Positions 1 through 9,993 of a stretch of DNA of 64,000 nt are shown piece after piece. The first letter of the stretch is position 1. Each line of letters begins with the position of its first letter. The translations under genes and the position numbers were made by a program. The notes beneath the pieces were generated by a model. That model did no database searches. It had not been told where the DNA came from and was given only the letters and a program-made list of their open reading frames with translations. This DNA is from Gautieria morchelliformis (Eukaryota > Basidiomycota > Agaricomycetes > Gomphales > Gomphaceae), in NCBI GenBank assembly GCA_015179125.1, contig WHVA01000273.1:1-64000 (forward strand), written 5' to 3'.

Positions 1-20
1 ACTCACACATTTGCCAGTAG

Positions 21-738
21 TGTTACGTATCGGAAATCCCGGAGATCAGAACTAGAAAGGACAACGTGTTCCCCTGATGAACTATCGTCCTAAGTATTTC
101 GGATTTGACTTCTGGATGTCGGAGAAGGCAGAAATCGGGAAGGGAGTCCTGGGGTTGGAGGTGACAGGATGGAGGTCGGAAGAGGCAGAGGACAGGGGAT
201 CGAAGGCAGAGAGAGACAGAGCTTGCAAGACTCGCTGTACTAAGAACAGGAGATAGTGCGAAGGGATTCATGTATTGAAGTCGATTATCTGATTGCAGAA
301 ATGGAGACATACATGGGGGGGTTTTATACAAAGAGCTGAGACAACAAGTAATGGTGTAGTACTAAGCAAATTCCGGAGGGAGTGGGAATCGGATAGACAT
401 ATGGGGTAAGTAACTAATGCGGAACAAGGGGATGACAAGGGTGTGCAGGGTAGAGTAAGTACAATGGCAAAAGAACAAAGGTGTGTAAGCATGATCAACT
501 TCTTTGGACTGACTTGGCAGTCATCGCTGAGCCTATCACCATCAGAACAAACAGAAATACGGAAATGGTATCTTGCTGTGTTCAGGGTCGAGTACGGGGG
601 CCGGTGAGTAGAGTTGACCAGGGGCACTGAAGAACAAGGGGTCGAGGTTGTGGGTTGTGGAGGTTGTGGAATAGAGTTGGAGGTGCTGCGGAGGTGTTCC
701 GGAGGTGGTGGAGGTGGTTGAGCAGAATGGTCATAACA
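21..738 (-). mobile_element. Solo LTR, family A (718 bp, reverse orientation)
   Basis: The segment starts TGTTACGTATCGG and ends GGTCATAACA, the inverse of the plus-oriented copy at 3570-4233 and parallel to 10963-11653. It is flanked by AGTAG (16-20) and AGAAG (739-743), a 5-bp target duplication with one mismatch. No gag or pol sequence is attached, so this is a solo LTR left by LTR-LTR recombination. The predicted reading frames over it are artefacts of its low-complexity TTCCG/CGGAA content. Confidence 0.85.
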
Positions 739-986
739 AGAAGTCATGCTATCAAACACAATCGACATCCCCTATGCGGTGTGATGGTTCATCACTGACC
801 CCATCACCTTCCTGATTCAACCCCCTTTGGGTGTTCCTATGGCTGGCATGCATTCGCAGGATGTCAGGATTGACCCATTAGACCAAGAGTCTGTGCAGGG
901 TAACATGTATGCAGGTCTCAAGGCATGCTTTCTTACATGGTTCTATTGTATATGTGTTTCATCTATTTGTATCCTGACTGCACACC
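739..986. other. Spacer between solo LTR and nested retroelement
   Basis: About 250 bp of unique-looking sequence. I see no open frame, motif or repeat in it. The last five bases (982-986, ACACC) are the left target duplication of the element at 987-25018. Confidence 0.5.
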
Positions 987-997
987 TGTAAGAGAGC

Positions 998-1367
998 TGT
1001 CAGGGCTCACGCATTTCCTTCCACAAGTTTCTATTTCCTTCCATGAGTTTCCGTTACCTTCCGTCAGTTTCCATAACCTTCCGTCACATTCCGTCACATG
1101 TCACATTCTGTCACCTTCTGTCACATGTCACATTCTGTCACCTTCTGTCACATGTCACATTCCGTCACCTTCCGTAACCTTCTACAAGTTTCCGTCTCCC
1201 CTATTATGTAAGCCTTGCCAGCGCTATAAGATTGTAGCCCGTGTGGTGGCGTTTCCTCAGCTTGATCCCTGAGGATACCCACTACACAGTTGGTCATTGT
1301 CCTAGTATCGGCTCTTATCTCCTTGAGTATCTTTGGTTGTGGCTTCGTCATTAGTGTTGCCCTCACA
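998..1367 (+). repeat. 5' LTR of chromovirus (370 bp)
   Basis: It begins TGTCAGGG and ends CCTCACA, near-identical to 7829-8171. It is 27 bp longer than the 3' LTR because of one extra unit in a short array built from TCACATTCTGTCACCTTCTG-like words (about 1085-1170). The gag start lies 60 bp downstream. Confidence 0.93.
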
Positions 1368-1427
1368 GAAGATCAAGCTCATAGGACGACCCCACACACT
1401 TTTCTTAACCAGCCTTCATCTCAGCCT

Positions 1428-2534
1428 ATGGCAGACCAACTCCCAGACGCATACTGGGACTCCCTAGGTGACCATGGGCCATTTCTTCGAGGCCTCCTTT
1501 CCAGCCAAGCACAGCAGCTGCAGCAACTTCAACTGCAGAATCAGGAACTGCACAGTCAGATTGTTAACGTTCACGACCACTTAGCCAATGCTGCCACCAA
1601 CGCTGCTGTTGCTGCTGCTCAAGCCCTTGCGCCCTCAGTACCTCACAGTGTCCCTCCATCTACTCGCTCTATCAAAGCAGCGGAACCGGAGAAGTTCAAT
1701 GGAGACCGTGCAGAGACTGAAGGGTTTATCAGGTCTATCAGATTGTCCATCGCTGTCCAGCCGGCATCCTTCCCAGATGAGCGCACAAAGATCCTATATG
1801 CTCTTTCCTTCATGACAGGAGGCTCTGCGGAGATATGGGCACACAACGAGACACAGGCTGTCATTGATGGCACCTCCTCTATATCCACTCTGGAGGGGTT
1901 CATTAAACGTGTGGAGGAGGCCTTTGGTGACCCAGATCGTGCCAGAACGGCTCGCACTAAACTGCATGACCTTAGGATGGCATCAGGAATGTCGGCAGAT
2001 GAATACACGGCTCAATTTGAGATCCTGGCAGGCAGGACAGGCTTTAATGATGAGGCACTCGAGGATGCCTATGCTCGTGGCCTTCCAGCAGGTATCCTTG
2101 ATAAGATCCACGCCCAGCCCTTTCTTCCATCCAACCTCAAAGCCTGGAAGGAAGCAGCCTGTCAGATTGACCGCAATCATCGCCGTCTGTTAGAGGTCAG
2201 GAAGGCACAGACACCTCATGTCCCTAATCGCCCTCCTCCTGCACGTCCACTCCACACTCCTGCTACGGCTCCTGTTGTCACAGCGCCACCCAGTAATGCG
2301 ACACCTATGGACATTGACTCATCCCGCCGCCGCACCGAAACACGGACCTGCTACAACTGTAAGAGACCTGGTCACATTTCACCAGACTGTCCTGAACCTC
2401 GCAAGCCACGAATCCGCGCAAACCTCACGGAGGCGGACATTGCAGCAATTGTCTCTAAATCTGTGGCAGCGGCGATGGAGGAACGCAAACAGAAGGTGGA
2501 AGCCCCTGTCCAAGATGAAGGAAAGGGTTTTTAG
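1428..2534 (+). CDS. gag: Gag polyprotein of the plus-strand chromovirus
   Basis: A 368-residue capsid/nucleocapsid protein. The frame is open upstream into the LTR, but the first ATG after the LTR is at 1428 and is followed by an acidic, Gln-rich N-terminus, so I chose it. The central region has the usual retrotransposon capsid look (NGDRAETEGFI, ALSFMTGGSAEIW). Near the C-terminus is one CCHC zinc knuckle, CYNCKRPGHISPDC (about 2347-2388), for RNA binding. The frame ends at TAG 2532-2534, directly after a GGGTTTT heptamer, and pol continues in the -1 frame. No internal stop is seen. Confidence 0.93.
   Translation: MADQLPDAYWDSLGDHGPFLRGLLSSQAQQLQQLQLQNQELHSQIVNVHDHLANAATNAAVAAAQALAPSVPHSVPPSTRSIKAAEPEKFNGDRAETEGFIRSIRLSIAVQPASFPDERTKILYALSFMTGGSAEIWAHNETQAVIDGTSSISTLEGFIKRVEEAFGDPDRARTARTKLHDLRMASGMSADEYTAQFEILAGRTGFNDEALEDAYARGLPAGILDKIHAQPFLPSNLKAWKEAACQIDRNHRRLLEVRKAQTPHVPNRPPPARPLHTPATAPVVTAPPSNATPMDIDSSRRRTETRTCYNCKRPGHISPDCPEPRKPRIRANLTEADIAAIVSKSVAAAMEERKQKVEAPVQDEGKGF
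2525..2534 (+). promoter_or_regulatory. -1 ribosomal frameshift signal at gag end
   Basis: GGGTTTT (2525-2531) is in the correct phase (G GGT TTT relative to the gag frame) and is followed at once by the gag stop TAG. Slipping back one base reads TTA GGC CAG..., and that -1 frame is open from here through protease and RT. This is the X XXY YYZ rule with X=G and Y=T. I did not model a downstream stem-loop or pseudoknot. Confidence 0.8.
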
Positions 2535-5500
2535 GCCAGTCAGCGGTGAAAGACATGCCCCGCTCGACGAATCGGTTTTCAATTCTCGAAACATGTACAA
2601 TAGGGATCACAGGCGATATGATGCATCCTTCTCCTATCCCTGATCGAACTGAAACCAAACCAGCCATGCCAAAAACCCAACCCATTGCTCCAGTTGCTAA
2701 TGCAAACCTTCCAGTCCCTCTATATGTCCGTACTGCTGACCTCCGCCGATGCACCAAAGTACCTCTCAAGGTCCACTCTGTTGACACAGGGCATCCACTT
2801 GCAATTGACTCCCTCCTTGACAGTGGTGCTACAGGGATGTTCATCGATGTGGAGTTTGTAAGGGAACACAGACTTCGGACCCGTCCCCTACCCCGTGCCA
2901 TCCCCGTCTACAATATTGATGGTACCCCAAATGAGGCTGGCTCAATCAAGGAAGAAGTTGACCTCATTTGCACCTTTGGGGATCATACGGAACGTGCCAC
3001 ATTCTCTGTCACGAGCCTTGGACGACTTGCCATCATTCTTGGTCACACATGGCTTGTTGAACACAACCCAGAAGTTGACTGGCGTACAGGAGATGTGAAG
3101 ATGACACGCTGTCCCAAGTCATGTGGGGGCAGACCTGTTGTCAGAGGGCCCACAGTCGAAACTGTTCCAGAAGAGAGTGTAGATCAAGAGGAGGTTCCCA
3201 TACAGCACACCCGCTCCCTACTTGAGGAAGGAGACAGGACCTTTGTCATCTTTGTGAATGAGAGTCCTGAAATGATTGGCGCAGGCTGGACTGTCTCCCA
3301 ACAGCTTGCTGAACGGGCCAGCAAGTCTGCACCAGTCAGATCCTTCGAGGACCTTGTCCCCAAACCATACCAGGAGTTCAAGGATGTGTTTTCTAAGGAG
3401 TCATTTGACCAACTGCCTCCTCGAAAGCCCTGGGACCATGCAATTGAGCTCACTCCAGGTGCACAACCCTTCAGCACAAAGGTTTACCCAATGTCACCGG
3501 TTGAGCAAAGGGAACTGGATAACTTCCTTGAGGAGAACCTGAAGAGCCATCGTATCCGTCCTTCCAAGTTGTTATGACCGTTCATTTCCGACTTCCGACC
3601 CTCAGTTCCGCCATACATTCCGCCTCTCCGACATTTCCGCCATTCCGCCCCTTGTACATTTCCCTTGTTCTTTCGACTCTATTACTCGGACCCACCGGAT
3701 CTACCTCGCCATTCATCAAAACCATATATCCGGTCACCCTTGTAGTTTGTTGTCAGATATGTTTTCCCGACCCCTTGTTCTTTGCCATTGTTCTACCTTA
3801 CCCTGAACCCCCCTTGTAGTCCCATTGTTCCCAATTAGTTAGTTCCCACACATTGTACTCGACTTCCGTTTCCTCCGGAAATTGCTTAGTACAACACCAT
3901 TACTTGTTGCTCTGCGCTTTGTATAAAACCCCCCTCATGTATGTCTGTTATTCTGCAATCAGATAATCACCTTCGATACTTGATTTCCTTCGCTCCATCT
4001 CCTGTTCTTAGCACAGCGAGTCTAGCAAGATCTCAGTCTCTCTCTCAGCCTTCCGTCTTCCGCCTTCCGCCTCAGTTCCGACTCAAGTTCCGACCAAACC
4101 TCTGGTCCAGTACCTTCCGACTTCCGGCTCATTTCCGAAATACCTAGGACGATAGTTCATTGGGGGCGCAACCTATAAGTTGAAGCCGCTGTCCTTTCCA
4201 GTTCCGACTTAGTGGAAATCACGATACGTAACACAAGTCACCTATGGCATCTCCAGTCTTCTTTGTGAAGAAAAAAGACGGCAGTCTTAGATTTGTGCAA
4301 GACTACCGGAAGCTCAATGATATAACAATCAAGAATGCCTATCCTTTGCCCCTTGTTCCAGACATCATGAATAAGATTGCTGCTGGAAGGGCTAAATACT
4401 TCACAAAGCTTGACATTCGCTGGGGATATAATAATGTACGCATAAAAGAGGGAGATGAGTGGAAGGCAGCCTTTCGGACAAATAGGGGCCTGTATGAACC
4501 TCTAGTCATGTTCTTTGGACTCACGAACAGCCCAGCAACCTTCCAGACGATGATGAATGACATCTTCAAGAGTCTCATCGATGAAGGGGTTGTGGTGGTG
4601 TTCATGGACGACATTCTCATCTTCACAGAGTCGCTTGAAGAACATCGTAGGATTGTACGACGTGTCCTTGAAATCCTCCGGGCCAACAACCTGTACCTCA
4701 AACCTGAAAAATGCCTATTTGAGCAACTAGAGGTGGAGTATCTCGGCCTCATCCTCTCTCAAGGACAGGTTGCCATGGACCCAGTCAAGGTTGCAGGGGT
4801 GCGGGACTGGCCAATACCACGTAACGTCACTGAAGTCAAATCATTCCTTGGTTTCATCAACTTCTACCGTAGATTTGTGGAAGACTTCTCACACATTGCA
4901 AAGCCCCTCAACCAGTTGACAAAACAGGATGCCCAATGGTCTTGGGATCCAAATGGCCCAGAGCAAATGTCCTTCGACAAGCTCAAACTCCTCATCACCT
5001 CAACACCGATCCTTGTCCTCCCTGATCAAGACAAACATTTCCGTCTTGAAACAGATGCCTCAGCCTATGCCACAGGAGCAGTACTGTCCCAGCTATGTGA
5101 TGATGGCAAATGGCGGCCTGTGGGGTTTGTCTCCAAAAGCCTCAATGATGCTGAACGCAACTATGCCATCCATGACAAGGAGCTTCTTTCTGTGATTCGG
5201 GGATTAGAGGAATGGCGCCACATCTTAGAGGGAACAAAGCACAAGATTGAGATTCTCAATGACCATCAGAATCTCACCTACTTCCGCACTGCACAAAACC
5301 TGAACCGTCGTCAAGCACGCTGGTCACTCTACCTCTCTCGCTTTGATTTTGAGCTGATCCATCGTCCTGGTCGTCATTCAGCCAAGCCTGATGCACTCTC
5401 ACGACGCGTGGATCATAAGCGGGGGGAGGAAGACAACCAAAATCAAGTCTTACTTACCCCTGACTTGTTCCACATCAAGGCGAATCCTCCAGAGGCTGGC

Positions 5501-7114
5501 GCGCAGTTAGTCCCAGGTGAAGGTGATGCTTTCCTCAATCGAGTAAGGAACTGTGTAGACCGGGATGAAAAGGTTGTCAAGGCTCTCAAAGAACTGGGCT
5601 CCTCTGGAAATTTGCGAGGAGAAGAGTGGTCTGAACAGGATGGGCTTGTCCTCTATCACAACAAAGTGTATGTGCCGCTTGATGCAAAACTACGACATGA
5701 CATAGTGAAAGCGCACCATGACATACCTCTCACCGGTCACCCTGGTCGTTGGAGAACCACTGAACTAGTTGCTCGGAGTTACTGGTGGCCTGGGATGGGA
5801 CGTTACATTGCAAAATACGTGAAGGCCTGTGACCTGTGCAACCGGACAAAAACCTTCCCTGCTTCTCCCATTGGCAAGCTTCTACCAAACCGTATCCCAG
5901 ACCGTAGATGGCAGGTTATGTCTGTTGACTTGATCGTAGAACTGCCTACCAGTCATGGCTATGATGCTCTCCTTGTTGTCGTCGATCGCCTCTCAAAGTG
6001 TGCACATGTCATTCCCACCACTTCAGATGTAACTTCGGTGGGAGTTGCCCGACTCTTCCGTGATCATGTTTGGAAACTTCATGGGCTCCCTGAAGAAATC
6101 ATCAGTGATCGAGGCACACAGTTCATCTCCCAGTTCATGCGTGAACTGAACAAACTTCTTGGTGTCAAAGTCGCTGCCTCTACTGCTTATCACCCCCAAA
6201 CTGATGGACAGACTGAAAGGGTTAATCAGGAGATTGAGCAATACCTTCGACTATTCGTCAACCAGCGTCAGGATGATTGGTTTGAATGGATATCCTTGGC
6301 TGAGTTTGCCTATAACAACCGAATCCATGCCTCAACCCAGACTACACCCTTCATGTTGGACAGTGGCCAACATCCAAGGCTGGGACTGGAACCAGTTCGG
6401 GAAACTCGACTCGAGGCCCTGGATGAGTTCACAACACGGATGGAAGCGGCCACAAGAGAAGCTCGTTCGGCCCTGTCCAAGGCAGCAGAGGACATGGCAC
6501 GCTTCTATGACGTGCACCATAAAGCAGCCCCAGTTTATAAGCTTGGTGACAAGGTCTGGCTCAATGCACAAAACATCACAACCACTCGCCCAATGAAGAA
6601 GCTAGACCACAAGTGGCTAGGCCCCTACACTGTTAATAAGGTGGTCTCACGAAATGCCTATGGTCTAAATCTTCCTACATCCTTTGGTCGCACACATCCA
6701 GTGTTCTCTGTCGTCCTGCTTTGGCCATATGAAGATGACCCAATCCTTGAACGTCATGCCCCTCCACCACCCCCCCCTGTCATATGGGATGGAGCCGAAG
6801 AATATGAAGTTGAAAGGATTCTAGACAGCAGGATGTTCCGTGGAAGGTTGGAGTATCTCGTGCGCTGGAAGGGCTATGGAGCTGCTGACGATCTCTGGCT
6901 ACCAGCGAAAGATGTCTCTGGGGCAAAGCGACTCGTTAAAGAATTTCACCGACAGAACCCAGAGGCACCTCAACGTATCTCAGCAGCCACATATATGTCC
7001 CTCCCCTTCCAGAGATTTCAGAACTTCACAGAACCTTCCAGGCAAACTCTCTTCGACTGGACAGCAGGCAGGGCTTCTACTTATGATGTCAAGGGTCCAG
7101 AACCCCAAAGATAA
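2531..7114 (+). pseudogene. pol: Pol of plus-strand chromovirus, split by a solo LTR
   Basis: Two open pieces, 2531-3569 and 4239-7114, are separated by the LTR at 3570-4233 plus its CAAGT duplication. Together they give about 1304 codons in one frame. Domains in order: retropepsin-like protease with LLDSGATGMFID (about 2811); RT with FMDD (about 4600); RNase H (LETDASAYATGA); integrase with an H-H-C-C zinc region (about 5717-5850) and D,D,E at SVDLIVELP, ISDRGTQF and DGQTERVNQ; C-terminal chromodomain (YEVERILDSR...LVRWKGYG, about 6797-6960). All catalytic residues are present. Expression would be as a Gag-Pol fusion through the -1 signal. The only break I see is the LTR insertion. Confidence 0.93.
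3570..4233 (+). mobile_element. Solo LTR, family A (664 bp) inserted in pol
   Basis: It runs TGTTATGACC...ATACGTAACA with a perfect 5-bp duplication CAAGT at 3565-3569 and 4234-4238. A TATAAAA box lies at 3922-3928. Deleting the LTR and one CAAGT restores the pol codons ...PSK-SPMASP. It is the plus-oriented relative of the solo LTRs at 21-738 and 10963-11653. Confidence 0.95.
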
Positions 7115-7220
7115 GCGATATCGGCCTCCGCCTAACCAATTCATTCCGATAAGCTATATATCCCCTCTCCACCTGTGACCGCTCACTTCCACTGCATCGA
7201 CCCCACCACATTCATCAACC

Positions 7221-7775
7221 ATGTCCTCGCCTGCCATTGAGCTTGTTGCCCTCCCCAGCTTCACCCAAAACCTCTCTGACCTGCCAAACATGTCACGTGT
7301 CGATCCCACCCTCCTGCACTTCTCCGGCTTCTCGTCATCCAGAGCAGCCAGTGAAGCCAAGCTACAAAGGATGCTTGACTGCCGTGATCTCGACGTCGCA
7401 TGGTCTTCAAAGTGGTCCGTCAGCTCTGAGGACCTCACACCAGTGGAGAGTCAGGCGCCCACTCGCCCTGCACTTGCATTCCTCAGACCCTGACACAGAC
7501 GAGAGAACACGTACTACGTCGGCGACCCTGTCTTCCTCAACGATGGAACCCCCCCTTGTGGAACTCCCTACACTTTCGAAGGCTGGGTGGGGCGGCGTTT
7601 TCGTAACATGGCAGGAGAGCGAATACGTCGAGCAAGGTTCCGAGGGCCGCACTTGCCCATGGACCCCAATCCCCCTGAGCTCATCATTGACCTGCGTTAC
7701 CAGGAAGGGAAGGGCCAGGAGAGATGGTGGTCCCGCCTATGGCATACTTGGAAACGATGTCTCGGTGGATGTTGA
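7221..7775 (+). pseudogene. Third ORF of chromovirus, downstream of pol, one stop
   Basis: The ATG at 7221 opens 90 codons to a TGA at 7491-7493. The same frame then stays open from 7494 to the stop at 7773-7775, about 184 codons in total. The second half reads like real protein (TYYVGDPVFLNDGT, NPPELIIDLRYQ, a basic/aromatic tail RWWSRLWHTWKR), so I take the TGA as a nonsense mutation. It lies 106 bp after the pol stop and just before the polypurine tract. I recognise no family: it has no membrane segment, so it is not an envelope gene, and no zinc or catalytic motif. It could be an accessory protein or a captured gene piece. Confidence 0.55.
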
Positions 7776-7813
7776 GGGCTAGGTGGCAGCTGTGCTTGTC
7801 GGGACGACAAGCA

Positions 7814-7828
7814 TTGAGAGGGGGGTGA
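7814..7828 (+). promoter_or_regulatory. Polypurine tract
   Basis: TTGAGAGGGGGGTGA directly precedes the 3' LTR start TGTCAGGG at 7829. This is the expected primer site for plus-strand DNA synthesis in an LTR retrotransposon. Confidence 0.75.
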
Positions 7829-8171
7829 TGTCAGGGCTCACGCATTTCCTTCCACAAGTTTCTATTTCCTTCCATGAGTTTCCGTTACCTTCCGTCAGTT
7901 TCCATAACCTTCTGTCACATTCCGTCACATGTCACCTTCTGTCACCTTCTGTCACATGTCACATTCCGTCACCTTCCATAACCTTCTATAAGTTTCCGTC
8001 TCCCCTATTATGTAAGCCTTGCCAGCGCTATAAGACTGTAGCCCGTGTGGTGGCGTTTCCTCAGCTTGATCCCTGAGGATACCCACTACACAGTTGGTCA
8101 TTGTCCTAGTATCGGCTCTTATCTCCTTGAGTATCTTTGGTTGTGGCTTCGTCATTAGTGTTGCCCTCACA
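7829..8171 (+). repeat. 3' LTR of chromovirus (343 bp)
   Basis: It matches 998-1367 except for point differences and one missing 27-bp tandem unit. It ends CCTCACA, followed by the AGAGC target duplication. Confidence 0.93.
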
Positions 8172-8176
8172 AGAGC

Positions 8177-8397
8177 ATATCTTGGGACCTTGTGTCACAA
8201 GGGCAAGTGGAACTCAACTAAGATGTGGTTGTTCCGTGTGCTACGTATTGACAGTGTAAGGTAAGATCTAAGGAACCGTCGCGCGGTTCCCACGCAAGAA
8301 CTATACAGTGGATCCATAAGGATCCATTAACAGGAGCTAAGCTAATCCAGTAGCGCGCATTGCCTGAAGGGCAATGCAGGTAAATAGGGTATTTACA
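8177..8397 (-). repeat. 3' LTR of the old Gypsy element (main part; first 11 bp at 987-997)
   Basis: It aligns with 24412-25018 once the MITE there is removed, ending GGGTATTTACA against GGGTAATTACC. The minus-strand polypurine tract (GAGGGGGAGGGTG, about 8398-8412) lies immediately inside it. The first 11 bases are at 987-997, because the chromovirus 998-8171 inserted here with duplication of AGAGC. Total length without the insert is about 232 bp. Confidence 0.85.
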
Positions 8398-8418
8398 CCC
8401 TCCCCCTCTATAGACAAC

Positions 8419-9418
8419 TCAGATCTTCTCATAGATGGACCTGGTGAGGTCCTCAGAGTCCACATCCGACATGGGAATGTCGGTGTACAGAGCCGGTGGT
8501 GGGCGCGGGTCCATTGGGAGCTCCGGGCTGTCGGCGGGGACATGGGGTGGGGAGTCGATGTCCATGTCCTTCCGAAAGGTCACTTCGGTGACTGGGTTGT
8601 GTGCTGGTGAGGGGCCGTGAGTGACAGCTAGCTCATGGTCTAGCTGTGCTCGGGTGGCTGTTGATGCCTCCGCAGCCATGATCGCCGCCTTGCGGTCCCG
8701 CAGGGCCACCTGACACAGCTTATCCTGCCCTATTTGGGCAGGCACACTGAAAGTCGTCCCGGATAGGTCGCGCTGGACGAATAGTTTGATCCGGGCTGTG
8801 TTGTCCCAGGTCACACCACAGTATCTGGTGAGCCAGCAGGCGACCTCATCCAGAGGGATGTCCCGGCTGGAGCGGCCTTGGACGGGGAACATCCCGGTGA
8901 TCAACACCCTTAGGGTGTCGCCGACGGCGTATCGAACCTTGTTGGCTGGAATGAGCTCCTGCCATTGGCTGGTGACGTGGAATAGATCGTACATCCGTGC
9001 CCTGAGGGGAGATGGGGGCTTGGGATTCTTTGGAGCAAGCCTCCTCATCCACATCCATACATCCACATTGTGGATGTTCAGGTTGCCATCCAGCTCATTG
9101 CGGATGGCCGATGGGATGCCCTCAGGGTCGCGTAACCAGCCATGGAGTACAACCTGAATGTCATTGGCAGTTCCTTTGCCGATGAGGAAGTAGCCTGCCT
9201 GACTGATGGCTACTGGCCTGGGCCTTCTCCCGGGCCCACTTCATTGCGGTTATCATCCTGCACGTGTGGGAGCCTGAGGGAGTTTCTTGGGCCTGCTTCA
9301 GGAGGTCCTGAAACCTCTGCTCTTTGGTTTCGCAGAGCTCGAACCATTCGGCTCGCAGCGGCATTCTTTTTCCGACGGGCCGTGGCAGGCGACCTGTTAT
9401 GGCGAACGGTGTTAGCAA
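8419..9418 (-). pseudogene. Extra sense ORF of old Gypsy element, next to 3' LTR
   Basis: The frame 9066 to 8419 is open and extends upstream without a stop to about 9240 (GKGTANDIQVVLHGWLRD). A second frame (9418 to about 9210, MPLRAEWFELCETKEQRF) continues it, so one frameshift near 9210 separates two parts of a protein of about 330 residues. Seen: an N-terminal charged helix, a folded-looking middle (DTLRVLITGMFPV, DEVACWLTRYCGVTW) and a Pro/Asp-rich tail ending DLTRSIYEKI. It is on the same strand as pol and lies between integrase and 3' LTR. I do not recognise the family. Confidence 0.5.
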
Positions 9419-9454
9419 CTAGGGGGCTATGGCAGGGAAGGTTCGGTAGAGTTC

Positions 9455-9990
9455 TTAGAAAGCTAGAATCAAATATACTCTCTCAGTGAATTTATTGTCA
9501 CTGATATATTAATACAATACCTAGAATCAAATATACTACGTGATTTTCAGTCAACATGCTATGTAAATATGAAAGATACTACTCGCCTCTCTCAGTGAAT
9601 TTATTGTCACTGAGAGAGGAGTGTAATCCTGTCTCAGAAGGCATATACTTGCACCCGGCCCTTTAGCGCCCAAGGGCTCGCGCGTCGAAGTCATTTCAAA
9701 CTCCGCTGTGTGCACCCGCCTGTGAAAATAGAAATAACAGAATGGAATGGAGAGATAGGGAGTGGCTAGAAAATTTCGAAAATAAGCAGAGAAGTGGATG
9801 CATGGTACAAGAACAGTATGAGAAAATATTGAAACACCACACAATAAATTGAATATATTATGCTTGATTTTGGTGCAGGAGCATAAATGCACCCAACAAA
9901 CGGAGGGTCCCCGAGAGGCATGCGCTCCCCTTCCCCCGGGAGAGGGTTGGGAACTGTCATTGCCAGTGGGGGCAATGACACCGATGGTGC
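9455..9990. repeat. AT-rich segment with hairpins and direct repeats
   Basis: This separates two extra ORFs of the old Gypsy element. It contains the direct repeat CTAGAATCAAATATACT (about 9462 and 9522). It also contains a 12-bp perfect hairpin CTCTCTCAGTGA/TCACTGAGAGAG at 9587-9618, a related shorter one at 9483-9504, and a 10-bp hairpin TGTCATTGCC/GGCAATGACA at 9955-9980. Base composition differs from both neighbours. It may be a small inserted element, but I could not fix its ends. Confidence 0.4.
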
Positions 9991-9993
9991 AGG

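Larger units (their letters stand above)
998..8171 (+). mobile_element. Ty3/Gypsy chromovirus with LTRs, gag, pol and a third ORF
   Basis: The termini are TGTCAGGGCTCACGC...GTTGCCCTCACA, with a perfect 5-bp target duplication AGAGC (993-997 and 8172-8176). The order is LTR, gag, -1 frameshift signal, pol (protease, RT, RNase H, integrase, chromodomain), third ORF, polypurine tract, LTR. The element sits inside the LTR of the older minus-strand element. A solo LTR of family A (3570-4233) splits pol. Without it and one copy of its TSD, pol is open for about 1304 codons, so this copy was probably intact until that insertion and a nonsense change in the third ORF. Confidence 0.95.

Noticed and set aside
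1085-1170. CRISPR-like array of short repeats
   Set aside because: The repeats are contiguous degenerate tandem words inside an LTR, without spacers, in a eukaryotic context. No CRISPR array or cas gene exists in the window.
1148-1366. Conserved 72-residue minus-strand ORF present in both LTRs (also 7952-8170)
   Set aside because: It recurs only because the LTRs are duplicates. It has no motif and overlaps promoter-type sequence.
7221-7775. Envelope-like gene making the element a retrovirus-type Gypsy
   Set aside because: No signal peptide, transmembrane segment or furin-type site is visible in the third ORF.
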